DNA of 10,039 nucleotides from Methanoregula sp. (GTDB taxonomy: Archaea > Halobacteriota > Methanomicrobia > Methanomicrobiales > Methanospirillaceae). Position numbers and translations under genes: made by a program. Below, one piece after another: positions 1-6,828 of the stretch; position 1 is the stretch's first letter, and each line of letters opens with the position of its first letter. The stretch is from contig DUHF01000019.1 of the NCBI GenBank assembly GCA_013331015.1, forward strand, positions 1-10,039. The letters are read 5' to 3'. The notes under the pieces are model-generated. The model was given only the letters and a program-made list of their open reading frames with translations. It was not told where the DNA came from and did not search any database.

Positions 1-1070
1 ACGCGGATGAGGAGTCCTTTGCCCTCGCCCTTCTCTTTGATAATGATATTTTTCCGCCGGTGGAGATCCAGCAGCGTCGCGTAGTAGCCGTCCTCGTCAA
101 AGTCCATGGCATCCCCCTTGAAGAGGAGGTTCACCTGCCACGGTTTGAGCGCCGTCCCTGGGAGGGTGCTCAGGTGGGCGGGAACGGTGAACTCCTTCTC
201 TACCCCGTACCGCCGGTAGATGAGGATAAGGAGCAGGGGCACGAGGATTACGGCAATCTTTCCAAGGAGATTTACCAGGTTTGCAGCATGGTAGGGGAGG
301 TTATACCAGAAAGCCCCCGAGGAGGTCTGGCCCCGGACATCGTCCATCCGGCTCGTGAACCCGTCCATGCTGCCAAACGCGTCGGGTGATCCGAGCATCT
401 CGACAGCAAGGATCTCATCTGCGGCAACGCTTCCCGTGATGACATACACGTCCCCGCTCCGTTCTGTGACAAGGGTGGGGGGGTATGCGTAGACGGTATC
501 GATGCCGGTGGCAGGGACGGTGACTTTCACGGAACGGTACGGGATGTGGGTGTCCCCGGCCAGCTTGAGGTTGAGATGGGTGGTAGTACCGTCAGTTTCG
601 AGCGGGGGATGGACAACGTACCGGTATGTCGCGGCGTACTCCCCCCGGTCAAAGTAGGAGGGGTTGTAGAGGCCCACTTCATTGCGGTAGGCCAGGTTTT
701 TCACGGTATCCCCCTGGGTGTCAGGGGATGGCGAGTTATAGACGGTTACGCTTCCATCGTTCTCCCGAACGTACCCGGTGGTGCCGGATGCCGGATCCAT
801 GGACACGAATCTGATATAGGGCTCCTGCAGGGTATCGAGGGTAACCGGCGCCTCCCAGATACGGTAGAGCATCCGGTATTCGTACCCGCTCCCGACATCG
901 TACGTGTAGTGTTCAACAAGCACCCCGTCCGCCCCAAACTCCGCCTCGTAGGAGCTGACCGTGAGATCTCCTTCAAAGAGCGGGCCAAGTACTGCGATTC
1001 CGATGAGGGCAAGGATGCCGAGCACAAGCCCGGCTCCCACCACCCATGCCAGTTGGGTCTTCTCGTTCAC
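1..1070 (-). CDS. DUF2207-type membrane protein, C-terminus beyond window edge
   Basis: Partial gene: 356 residues are visible and the C-terminal part lies beyond position 1. I chose the GTG at 1070 because it follows the lemA stop by 12 bases and gives a proper N-terminal membrane anchor (residues about 7-29). A long extracytoplasmic beta-rich domain follows (about 33-262, rich in Tyr, Gly and Thr), then a second membrane segment (about 268-285, ending in YRRYG), then the start of a cytoplasmic region with the ATLLDLHRRKNIIIKEKG stretch. This order (anchor, DUF2207 ectodomain, membrane segment, winged-helix-like ATLLDL...K segment) is that of the DUF2207 family, which very often sits beside LemA. 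Its biochemical role is unknown. It is probably co-transcribed with lemA. Family assignment is by recognised layout, not by a profile search. Confidence 0.75.
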   Translation of the reverse strand, partial: MNEKTQLAWVVGAGLVLGILALIGIAVLGPLFEGDLTVSSYEAEFGADGVLVEHYTYDVGSGYEYRMLYRIWEAPVTLDTLQEPYIRFVSMDPASGTTGYVRENDGSVTVYNSPSPDTQGDTVKNLAYRNEVGLYNPSYFDRGEYAATYRYVVHPPLETDGTTTHLNLKLAGDTHIPYRSVKVTVPATGIDTVYAYPPTLVTERSGDVYVITGSVAADEILAVEMLGSPDAFGSMDGFTSRMDDVRGQTSSGAFWYNLPYHAANLVNLLGKIAVILVPLLLILIYRRYGVEKEFTVPAHLSTLPGTALKPWQVNLLFKGDAMDFDEDGYYATLLDLHRRKNIIIKEKGEGKGLLIR

Positions 1071-1082
1071 GGGATCGACCCT

Positions 1083-1640
1083 TTAGAACTCGATCTTCGG
1101 GGCGGTCTTGATCGCTTCCTCGAACTGGAGGTACTCGAGCTTGATGAGGCCCATCAGTTTTGCAACGAAATTCGAGGGAATGGTATCTACCATGGTATTG
1201 AATTCCTGCGAGATGTTGTTGTAGGTATACCGCTGGCGGGCGATCTCGTCCTCGAGGCCCTTGATGGAGTCCATCATGTTCGTGACCGTCCCTGCAGTCT
1301 TGAGGTCAGGATAGTTCTCCATCACGGCAAGCAGCCGGCCGAAGATCGATCGTGACTCGGCCTCGACCTTGTTGAGGTCGCCCGGGCCCGCAGTGCCAAC
1401 GCTCGCCCGCATGGCAGTGACCTTCTCAAGGGTCTCCTTCTCGAACTTCGCATAGCTCTTGACCGAGCCGAGGAGCTGGTCGATCATGTCGAGCCGCTTC
1501 TTCATGGCAACCCGGATCTGGCCAAGAGATGCCTCCGATGCGTTCTTCAGACTGACAAACCGGTTGTAGATACTAACCACCCAGAGGATCAGTACAATGA
1601 CGACAAGGACGACAACGCCCAGAATAATCCATCCAATCAT
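1083..1640 (-). CDS. lemA: LemA family membrane-anchored protein
   Basis: 185 residues, the usual LemA size. One N-terminal membrane helix (about residues 3-23) is followed by an all-helical domain with family signatures: the IYNRFVSLKN segment after the helix, KKRLDMIDQLL, a MENYPDLK segment, and the IARQRYTYNNISQEFN helix near the C-terminus. The reading frame stays open upstream to 1850, but that extension overlaps the end of the preceding gene, lacks LemA character and is low in plausibility. The ATG at 1640 gives the standard LemA N-terminus and has a TATA-like box 27 bases upstream, so it was chosen. The function of LemA is not well established. In many prokaryotes it is paired with DUF2207 or TPM-domain membrane proteins, as here. 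The stop is TAA. Confidence 0.92.
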   Translation of the reverse strand: MIGWIILGVVVLVVIVLILWVVSIYNRFVSLKNASEASLGQIRVAMKKRLDMIDQLLGSVKSYAKFEKETLEKVTAMRASVGTAGPGDLNKVEAESRSIFGRLLAVMENYPDLKTAGTVTNMMDSIKGLEDEIARQRYTYNNISQEFNTMVDTIPSNFVAKLMGLIKLEYLQFEEAIKTAPKIEF

Positions 1641-1662
1641 GCTTATCAGAATAGTGATGATC

Positions 1663-1671
1663 GTTTTTAAA
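1663..1671 (-). promoter_or_regulatory. Putative TATA box for lemA
   Basis: On the minus strand the sequence reads TTTAAAAAC, centred 27 bases before the A of the lemA start codon. No Shine-Dalgarno sequence is visible in between, so a leaderless transcript starting at or next to the ATG is likely. It implies that lemA-DUF2207 can be transcribed separately from the EF-Tu-like gene upstream. Confidence 0.45.
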
Positions 1672-1683
1672 GATAAGTTGATT

Positions 1684-1715
1684 GGGGAAAAAGCAGCAAA
1701 AGGTGGAGAATTTTT
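1684..1715 (-). terminator. T-rich stretch after the EF-Tu-like gene
   Basis: Read on the minus strand, the 40 bases after the stop at 1724 carry several T runs (4-5 Ts each) without a hairpin. Archaeal RNA polymerase terminates on such tracts, so this may end the upstream transcript before the lemA promoter. The runs are short, so support is weak. Confidence 0.3.
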
Positions 1716-1723
1716 GAATGGAT

Positions 1724-2698
1724 CTATTCCAGAACGAGCGACCCAACAACCCGCAGCTTCCCGCCTTCGAGGTAATGGAGAACAACCCTTGCATTCGGGG
1801 GATAGACTAAGTCCTTTTCCATCGAAAGGGTGATCGTGGGTTTGCGCCACTCATCGCCTTTTACGACAACCGTTTCCAGCCGGGTGGGAAGGAACTGCAT
1901 CCAGTGGCCGGCATACAGGACCATGCCTTCCTTTAACGGGGCCGGCCAGTACTTCACGAGCTCGGCTTTGCCGGTGATGGTGGTTGCGTGCCGGATTGCG
2001 GGATCGTTTGTCAGGACAAAGCCGCGGTCAAGATCTTCCGATTCGATGTTTTTGAGGGCGAGACCGACCCGGTCACCGGTGATCGCGGTATCGGCATCGT
2101 CATCGTGCTTCTGGATGGAACGGATCTGGGCGTTCTTCTCAATCGGGAGGACTTTGAGGGTGTCATGTTTCTTTATCATTCCCTGTGCTACAGAGCCGAG
2201 AACGACAACCCCTACGCCTTTCACGTTGAAATGGGCATCAACAGGTACTGAACCTTTTCCTGCGGTCTCGTGGGTTTTCTGGTGGGCGGTCTGCTTCACC
2301 GAGATCTCAAGCATCTTCTCGCGGAGCCCGACCATATCTTCTTCGAGGACTTCATACTGTTCGATGACGGTGTCCTTAATGAGCAGGGCGATCTGTTCAG
2401 GGGTGATGTAGTTCTTGAGGATCAGGTACCCCTTTGCCTTGCCTGCACACTGGAGCATCAGCACGCATTCACCAAAAGCAGCATTGATCTCGCTCACGAC
2501 AAGTACCACGCAGTCTGACAAGGAAACGGTATAGAAGAGACTGGAGAGCTTCTCGGGGTACCGGGTCGGCTCGATGAAGGTGACGGTTGCATCGCCTTTC
2601 TTCAGGTTATAGAAGGTGATATCGGATGTCGTGCCCTTCTTTCCCAGATCCTTTGCATAGTCCGGGGGGGCGAGGACGGCGACGGTGAGGTTGGACAT
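1724..2698 (-). CDS. EF-Tu/SelB-like protein with degenerate GTPase domain
   Basis: 324 residues. Domain II of translational GTPases is clear at about 153-230 (VKGVGVVVLGSVAQG, QIRSIQKHDDDADTAITGDRVGLALK, LDRGFVLT), most like SelB/EF-Tu; a domain-III-like beta barrel follows (about 240-324, ending RVVGSLVLE). The N-terminal part (1-110) sits where the GTPase domain should be but is only about 110 residues long, against roughly 200 in EF-Tu. It lacks a P-loop (GxxxxGKS/T), the DxxG switch and NKxD; the matching spots read APPDYAKDLGKKGT, IEPTRYPEK and LKNYIT. It therefore probably does not bind GTP in the normal way. Such proteins are annotated in methanogens as EF-Tu domain 2 proteins; the function is unknown, with tRNA or ribosome binding a guess. 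The stop is TAG. An insertion sequence lies about 76 bp upstream of its start. Confidence 0.8.
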   Translation of the reverse strand: MSNLTVAVLAPPDYAKDLGKKGTTSDITFYNLKKGDATVTFIEPTRYPEKLSSLFYTVSLSDCVVLVVSEINAAFGECVLMLQCAGKAKGYLILKNYITPEQIALLIKDTVIEQYEVLEEDMVGLREKMLEISVKQTAHQKTHETAGKGSVPVDAHFNVKGVGVVVLGSVAQGMIKKHDTLKVLPIEKNAQIRSIQKHDDDADTAITGDRVGLALKNIESEDLDRGFVLTNDPAIRHATTITGKAELVKYWPAPLKEGMVLYAGHWMQFLPTRLETVVVKGDEWRKPTITLSMEKDLVYPPNARVVLHYLEGGKLRVVGSLVLE

Positions 2699-2719
2699 GT
2701 ATGGATATTGGTCTTCAGG

Positions 2720-2757
2720 AAATAATAGGATTTAGGGTGTCGGAGTTTTTAAAAAAT
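2720..2757 (-). promoter_or_regulatory. Possible promoter region of the EF-Tu-like gene
   Basis: Two A/T-rich candidates precede the start at 2698 on the minus strand: TATTATT at 2721-2727 (about 26 bases before the ATG, which would give a leaderless transcript) and TTTTTTAAAAA at 2746-2756 (giving a leader of about 25 bases). I cannot decide between them. The insertion sequence begins 18 bases beyond the distal one, so it spares both boxes but replaces whatever lay further upstream. Confidence 0.3.
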
Positions 2758-2774
2758 AGTCAATGGGATTTCCA

Positions 2775-2801
2775 TGTACAGTCCCGAAAGTATTTCCTAT
2801 A
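2775..2801 (+). repeat. Left terminal inverted repeat of the IS
   Basis: Begins TGTACAGT and matches the reverse complement of the right end at about 18 of 27 positions. The first 8 bases are identical, and there are further shared blocks AAA, ATTTC and ATA. Confidence 0.65.
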
Positions 2802-2831
2802 TCAGACGTTGAGCCGAAGACAAGTTCAACG

Positions 2832-3749
2832 ATGAAGTTAAGTAAGAAGAAAATCCGGTGGATAATTCGTGAGAAAGAGAAGAAAGAATCGTCAGGAATA
2901 ATCGCGAAGATCCAACACATAACGAGGCGACAAGTGGATCGGTTATGGAAGCAGTATCAGGAAACTGGCATCATTCCAGATATCGGGAAGGCCATGGGAC
3001 GGCCAAAGAAACCGGTAACCGATGAAGAATCTGGCGTGATTGAAAAAGCATATGAACGCTTTCGGTATGGAGCGAGGTTGTTAGAGAAGCTGATATGGAA
3101 CGACTATACCGTAAGTATCTCTCATAACCGGATACATCGATATCTGATAGACCGGGGACTTGCCAAAGCAGAAACATCCAAACGAAAACAGCGAAAGTAG
3201 GTCCGGTATGAGCGGAAACACAGCATGTCGGCAGGCCATATCGACTGGCATGAAGATCCTGTCAGTGGACTCAAGATCTGTGCAATCCTGGACGACTCGT
3301 CACGAAAGATCCTGTCAATCGATGAATTTGCCACGATCAACACGGAGAATTCAATAGCCGTCGTTGAACGAGCAGTTCAGGAATATGGATCGATATGCTC
3401 GCTTCGTGAACTGATCATGGACCATGGCAGCGAGTTCGGCGCTCATCGGATCGACGAAAACGGGAACTGGGATAGTGAATTCAAACGATATCTCGAATCG
3501 CAGGATATTCGACCGATTCCAGCCCGGGTTAAACATCCCCAGACTAACGGGAAAATTGAGAAATGGTTCGATACCTATCGTCGGTTCAGGTATGAGTTTG
3601 AGTCTCTCGATGATTTTATCCTCTGGTACAATGACCGACCTCACGGCAGCCTGGATTTCGAGAATCTTGAATCCCCGAATCTCGCGTTCTGGAGACGGTT
3701 ACCTCAAGAGGCCATCTTCGGTATCGGTATCCGTGTTTTTGGGTGGTGA
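2832..3749 (+). pseudogene. IS481-like DDE transposase, interrupted by an in-frame TAG
   Basis: One continuous frame of 305 codons is broken only by TAG at 3198-3200 (codon 123). Before it lies a helix-turn-helix region (residues about 1-60, including HITRRQVDRLWKQYQETG and GRPKKP). After it lies the integrase core with D138 (HIDWHE), D197 (IMDHGSEF) and E243 (HPQTNGKIEKW), then WYNDRPHGSLD and a C-terminal AFWRRLPQEAIFG block. The sequence across the stop reads KRKQRK-stop-VRYERKHS. In relatives a Trp is typical at this spot (KWVRYER), so a TGG to TAG change is the simplest explanation. The start at 2832 is preferred over 2763 because 2763 lies outside the element. Without readthrough no single polypeptide would contain both DNA-binding and catalytic parts. 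Confidence 0.85.
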
Positions 3750-3789
3750 GTTTGATGATGAAACGTTCATGTGCTCGTAAACAAAGATC

Positions 3790-3816
3790 TATGAGAAATT
3801 ATTTTAGTACTGTACA
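3790..3816 (-). repeat. Right terminal inverted repeat of the IS
   Basis: Reads TGTACAGT from 3816 inward on the minus strand and is the partner of the repeat at 2775. It lies about 40 bp downstream of the transposase stop. Confidence 0.65.
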
Positions 3817-3823
3817 ACGCGAG

Positions 3824-3829
3824 AAAAAA
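3824..3829 (-). terminator. T-tract terminator of the glycosyltransferase operon
   Basis: On the minus strand a run of six Ts followed by CTCGCG lies about 24 bases after the TAG stop at 3853, just outside the IS right end. This fits a hairpin-free archaeal terminator. Confidence 0.4.
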
Positions 3830-3852
3830 CTGAATATGGATTTGTCCTGAGA

Positions 3853-4971
3853 CTATTTTTTTGGGCGGGCTTTCTTCCAGGTGAACCGGCGGTTCACGGT
3901 AAAGTTCCAGATAAACCCGACAAGGATCCCGATAAACTGGGCCAGAGGATAATAGACGGCAAAGACATTGATCAGGAACAGATAGATCCCGATATTGATC
4001 AGGGCCCCACCAGCCGATACGACATTGAATGCCACAAGGCGCCGCCACCTGCTGGAGTGCTTCCCGTTCTCAAAAGTACGGAATGTCCAGAGATCGTTGA
4101 GGAAAAAATTGCTGATAATTGCGCATTCCGTTGCAATCGGACCACCAAGATCCTCGCTGATGCCGAACAATTCTACAAGGCCGATGAGGATCCCAAGGTT
4201 CACGATGATCCCCGAGAGGCCGACGATGCCGAACTTGAAGATCCGCGTCCACTCCCGCCACGCGGCATTGTCACGGTGGAGAAACGAGTGGATACTGATA
4301 TCAACGACCTGCTGGGCATATTCCACGATCGTCTTCAGTTTCAGCTTGCTTGCACCTGCCTCGCGGTCAACAAACTCAAACGGAATCTCCTTGTCCTTCT
4401 CCCACGTCCCTTTGCCGAGTACTTCAAGCAGGATCTTGTAACCGCGGGGCTTCAATGGAGCACTAAAAACAACGCTCTTTCTGACCGCGAAGAACCCGCT
4501 CACCGGGTCCGTGACATCCGGGAAGAGGAGGCGGCCAAGGAAAGTTGCGCCCGTTGAGATGATCCGGCGTTTGAGCGGCCAGTCCTTAATCCCGCCGCCT
4601 TCCATGTACCGGCTGCCGATAACAACATCATAACCTTTTTTGATCTCCTCGTACATGCGGGGGATCAGGACCGGGGGATGGGAGAAGTCAGCGTCGATGA
4701 CAACGAAAACCTCGGAAGCCGCATGCCGGAACCCGTCGGCAACCGACTGGGAGAGCCCGTGATCCTCCGTCCGGACAAGGATATCGACATTGGGATGAAT
4801 CCGCTTCAGATCCGTGACCGCAGGGATGGTGCCATCGGAAGAGTTGTCGTCAACCACAAGAACCTGCCCGTTGAGGGAGTTCTCGCGGAAGACCGCATCT
4901 ACGGCAAGGACGATATTCCGGATGTTTGCTTCCTCGTTGAAGGTCGGGATGATGACGGTCAGATCGTACAT
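3853..4971 (-). CDS. Family 2 glycosyltransferase (polyprenyl-phosphate type) fused to GtrA-like domain
   Basis: 372 residues. Residues 1-225 are a GT-A fold family 2 transferase of the dolichyl-phosphate mannose synthase group: IIPTFNEEANI (7-17), DDNSSDGT (41-48), metal-binding DADFSHPP (93-100), GSRYMEGG (119-126) and DPVSGFFA (155-162). Residues about 243-366 form a GtrA-like domain with four membrane segments and the signature SNFFLNDLWTFRTF (287-300) and WNFTVNRRFTW (355-365). It probably transfers a sugar from a nucleotide donor to a polyprenyl (dolichyl) phosphate at the cytoplasmic face, and the GtrA part may anchor the enzyme or help flip the product. The sugar cannot be read from the sequence. 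The start at 4971 is 22 bases after the stop of the GT39-like gene, so they form an operon. The stop is TAG. Confidence 0.9.
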   Translation of the reverse strand: MYDLTVIIPTFNEEANIRNIVLAVDAVFRENSLNGQVLVVDDNSSDGTIPAVTDLKRIHPNVDILVRTEDHGLSQSVADGFRHAASEVFVVIDADFSHPPVLIPRMYEEIKKGYDVVIGSRYMEGGGIKDWPLKRRIISTGATFLGRLLFPDVTDPVSGFFAVRKSVVFSAPLKPRGYKILLEVLGKGTWEKDKEIPFEFVDREAGASKLKLKTIVEYAQQVVDISIHSFLHRDNAAWREWTRIFKFGIVGLSGIIVNLGILIGLVELFGISEDLGGPIATECAIISNFFLNDLWTFRTFENGKHSSRWRRLVAFNVVSAGGALINIGIYLFLINVFAVYYPLAQFIGILVGFIWNFTVNRRFTWKKARPKK

Positions 4972-4993
4972 GGAATTTCAGGCCCGGAATCGT

Positions 4994-6520
4994 TCAGCGG
5001 GATGAGAAGATGACAATGTTGTTCGACTGCATTCGGGGGGTTGTGAACTCCTTAAGCCATCCAACCGCTCCCCCGCTGGGATCGGCAGACATGATGTCAC
5101 CGGTTACCACGTACCAGACGGTTGCATTCTGCGTGTTCCGGATAGAGAGGGCATCAAGTTGATCTGCAGTATAAAGTCCAAACAGGATCGTCTTGTCCGT
5201 TGTATTGGAGTAATAGTAATTCAGGGGCTGGAGGATGTAGCCAGGCATGACAACAACAAAGTCCCCCTCGTTTGTCATCTCCCCAAGACTTGTGGATACA
5301 CCCCGCCAGTCTTCCTTGGAATACCCTGCATAGTATCCTGCCAGAGTCGGGGCGCTCAGCAGAATGAGGAGTGCCATGAACCCGTAGATGACCCCGCGAT
5401 TACTCAGAAGAGAGCAGACGGGCTTATACGCGATGGCTATTGCGATAAAATAGATTATGGTGAGAAAGATGAGGTAGCGTGGCTGCATCGGTATGCGGTA
5501 GGAGAGGATGATACTGATCGCAAAGGTAAGGACGGTGAGCGAGACGAGGAACACCCCTTTGTCCCGATCCGTCATGAACGCCTGAACGATCCCAACAATA
5601 AAGAGGGCGAGCATCAGGACCATCGCGATATCGGAGAAACCCGACATCTGCCGGAAGGTCTCGATGATCAGGTCGAAACCCTGGATCCCATAGGTGGGAG
5701 CGCCCGCGGTTCGGATAAAGTAGAGCTGGATGGTGACAATAATGAGCGGGAGGCAGATGAGGGAGAAGACGCCTACTGCCACTGCCACGGGGAGCAGGTT
5801 CCGGAGGTCCTTTTGTATCTTTCCGGCTTTTGCATACAGGGCATAGAGGACGAGTGAAGCGATGAGGACAAATCCATAAAAATGGGACCAGAAGGCAAGG
5901 GCCGAGAAGAGTCCGAAGAGGCCCCAGTGTTTCAGGTCATCGCTCTTCATTGCCAGAAGGAAGAATATCATGGCAACAGCGACAAAGAACATCATCATCG
6001 TATACGCACGAGCCTCCTGCGAGTAGAAGATAAGGAAGGGGGAGACCGTGACCGCGGCGGCAGCGATGAGCCCGACATTCCGGTCATAAAACTCCTTTCC
6101 GATAACATAGACAAGCGGGATGGTGAGGACTCCGAGGAGTGCCGGAACAAACCTGAGAATCACCTCGCTGTTCCCGAAGAGCAGCATGATATGCTCGGTC
6201 CAGTAGAAGAGGGGGGGATTGAACTCCCCGCCGGTGGTTGCCTCCCATATGCCGGGGAGTGACATCGAAGCAAAGGTGAGGGTGGATGCTTCATCCAGCC
6301 AGAGCGAGTTGTACCCGAGGTTGTAGAACCGGAGAAGAAGACCGGTGAGGGTGAGGGTGAGGAGGAGCTGGACATACCTGCTTGAGAGGAGCGTATCCCG
6401 GATAGTCTCAGCGGAAATATCCCTGAATGATTTTATCGGAGAGGTGTATCCCCCGTCAAGATTGCATCCGCTGCCGGCCGGTGAATGGCCCTTTGCGCGC
6501 TCCTCACGTTTCTTCCCCAT
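4994..6520 (-). CDS. GT39/ArnT-like polytopic membrane glycosyltransferase
   Basis: 508 residues with roughly a dozen predicted membrane helices between residues 48 and 405, and a soluble C-terminal tail of about 100 residues. The first extracytoplasmic loop carries WLDEAS (74-79, with the acidic pair D76-E77 typical of GT-C catalytic loops) and NPPLFYW (101-107); SQEARAY (167-173) is another hallmark of the PMT_2/ArnT-like family. The enzyme likely transfers a sugar from a polyprenyl-phosphate donor to a protein or lipid acceptor at the outer face. The neighbouring GT2-GtrA gene would supply that donor. The N-terminus (about 45 polar residues, many basic) is cytosolic. The ATG at 6520 has a TATA-like box upstream. 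The exact acceptor, such as S-layer protein or archaeal lipid, is unknown. Confidence 0.88.
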   Translation of the reverse strand: MGKKREERAKGHSPAGSGCNLDGGYTSPIKSFRDISAETIRDTLLSSRYVQLLLTLTLTGLLLRFYNLGYNSLWLDEASTLTFASMSLPGIWEATTGGEFNPPLFYWTEHIMLLFGNSEVILRFVPALLGVLTIPLVYVIGKEFYDRNVGLIAAAAVTVSPFLIFYSQEARAYTMMMFFVAVAMIFFLLAMKSDDLKHWGLFGLFSALAFWSHFYGFVLIASLVLYALYAKAGKIQKDLRNLLPVAVAVGVFSLICLPLIIVTIQLYFIRTAGAPTYGIQGFDLIIETFRQMSGFSDIAMVLMLALFIVGIVQAFMTDRDKGVFLVSLTVLTFAISIILSYRIPMQPRYLIFLTIIYFIAIAIAYKPVCSLLSNRGVIYGFMALLILLSAPTLAGYYAGYSKEDWRGVSTSLGEMTNEGDFVVVMPGYILQPLNYYYSNTTDKTILFGLYTADQLDALSIRNTQNATVWYVVTGDIMSADPSGGAVGWLKEFTTPRMQSNNIVIFSSR

Positions 6521-6550
6521 AACGTATCAGGTACTATTTCGTAAACGGCG

Positions 6551-6560
6551 TGATATAGGT
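6551..6560 (-). promoter_or_regulatory. Putative TATA box for the GT39-GT2 operon
   Basis: The minus strand reads ACCTATATCA, centred about 36 bases before the ATG at 6520. This predicts a start around 6530 and a leader of about 10 bases. No Shine-Dalgarno sequence is evident before the start codon. Confidence 0.4.
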
Positions 6561-6750
6561 TATTGCAATTTGTGGTTTTTACGACATATCTGCAGGTTTT
6601 TTTGACCCTTTACCCAATCTGTGTGGTAAAACCCGGATCCGGGTAAAAAAGTTGATGAAAGGCGGAAAAAATCCCATTACGAGGGGTTCCTCCCGCAAGA
6701 CGGGGTGCCTCACAGCGAATCAAACGATACCATGGCAGAGAAATCCAACC

Positions 6751-6771
6751 TTTTTTTACCTGCTAAAAAAA
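6751..6771 (-). terminator. T-tract/hairpin terminator after the fusion gene
   Basis: A perfect 8-base A/T inverted repeat (TTTTTTTA, loop CCTGC, TAAAAAAA) places a run of seven Ts on either strand. On the minus strand it lies about 57 bases beyond the stop at 6829 and probably ends that transcript. Confidence 0.45.
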
Positions 6772-6828
6772 GTGAAGAACCATTTTTTTCATATTGAGTC
6801 CTGCCTCATCCGGGAAATCGCCTAAATC

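Larger units (their letters stand above)
2775..3816 (+). mobile_element. IS481-like insertion sequence, about 1.04 kb
   Basis: The element is bounded by imperfect terminal inverted repeats that both begin TGTACAGT (2775 inward on the plus strand, 3816 inward on the minus strand). It holds one DDE transposase frame of 305 codons, in an element of the size expected for IS481-type sequences. No clear direct target repeat flanks the ends: the bases outside are TTTCCA on the left and ACGCGA on the right. That suggests an old insertion, a rearrangement after insertion, or target repeats that have decayed. It lies between the divergent 5' side of the EF-Tu-like gene and the 3' end of the GT2-GtrA gene, in non-coding DNA. 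Confidence 0.8.
6521..6828. other. 308-bp intergenic region with palindromes and T-tracts, no gene seen
   Basis: Between the 3' end of the desulfurase-deoxyribosyltransferase gene and the 5' end of the GT39-like gene, I find no credible coding frame. It holds the GT39 promoter (near 6551), a perfect 14-bp palindrome ACCCGGATCCGGGT at 6631-6644 flanked by A runs, and a TTTACCC/GGGTAAA inverted pair (6610-6616 and 6641-6647). It also has a G/C-rich patch at 6681-6712 that can form a small stem on the minus strand followed by six Ts, and an A/T hairpin at 6751-6771. The downstream parts look like transcription termination. The G/C patch could also belong to a small RNA, but nothing identifies one. 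Confidence 0.5.

Noticed and set aside
546..1355. Long plus-strand open frame opposite the DUF2207 and lemA genes
   Set aside because: It is antisense to two recognised minus-strand genes, crosses their boundary, and its translation matches no fold or family I know. This is a typical G/C-driven shadow frame.
1641..1850. 70-residue N-terminal extension of lemA in the same frame
   Set aside because: It overlaps the 3' end of the EF-Tu-like gene, crosses a likely promoter, and LemA proteins begin at the membrane helix.
3198..3200. Pyrrolysine insertion at the transposase TAG
   Set aside because: The position is typically Trp in relatives, other genes here end in TAG, and no sign of the pyrrolysine machinery is in the window. 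A nonsense mutation is simpler.
2751..3846. Possible degraded target-site repeat outside the IS (AAAAAA...ATGGGATTTCC on the left, AAAAAA...ATGGATTTGTCC on the right)
   Set aside because: The similarity needs gaps, includes low-complexity A runs, and the copies sit at different distances from the two IS ends, so it is not a target duplication.
5159..5857. Plus-strand frame of 232 codons rich in charged residues
   Set aside because: It is antisense to the membrane helices of the GT39-like gene; the Asp/Glu/Arg-rich composition is what complements of hydrophobic codons give.
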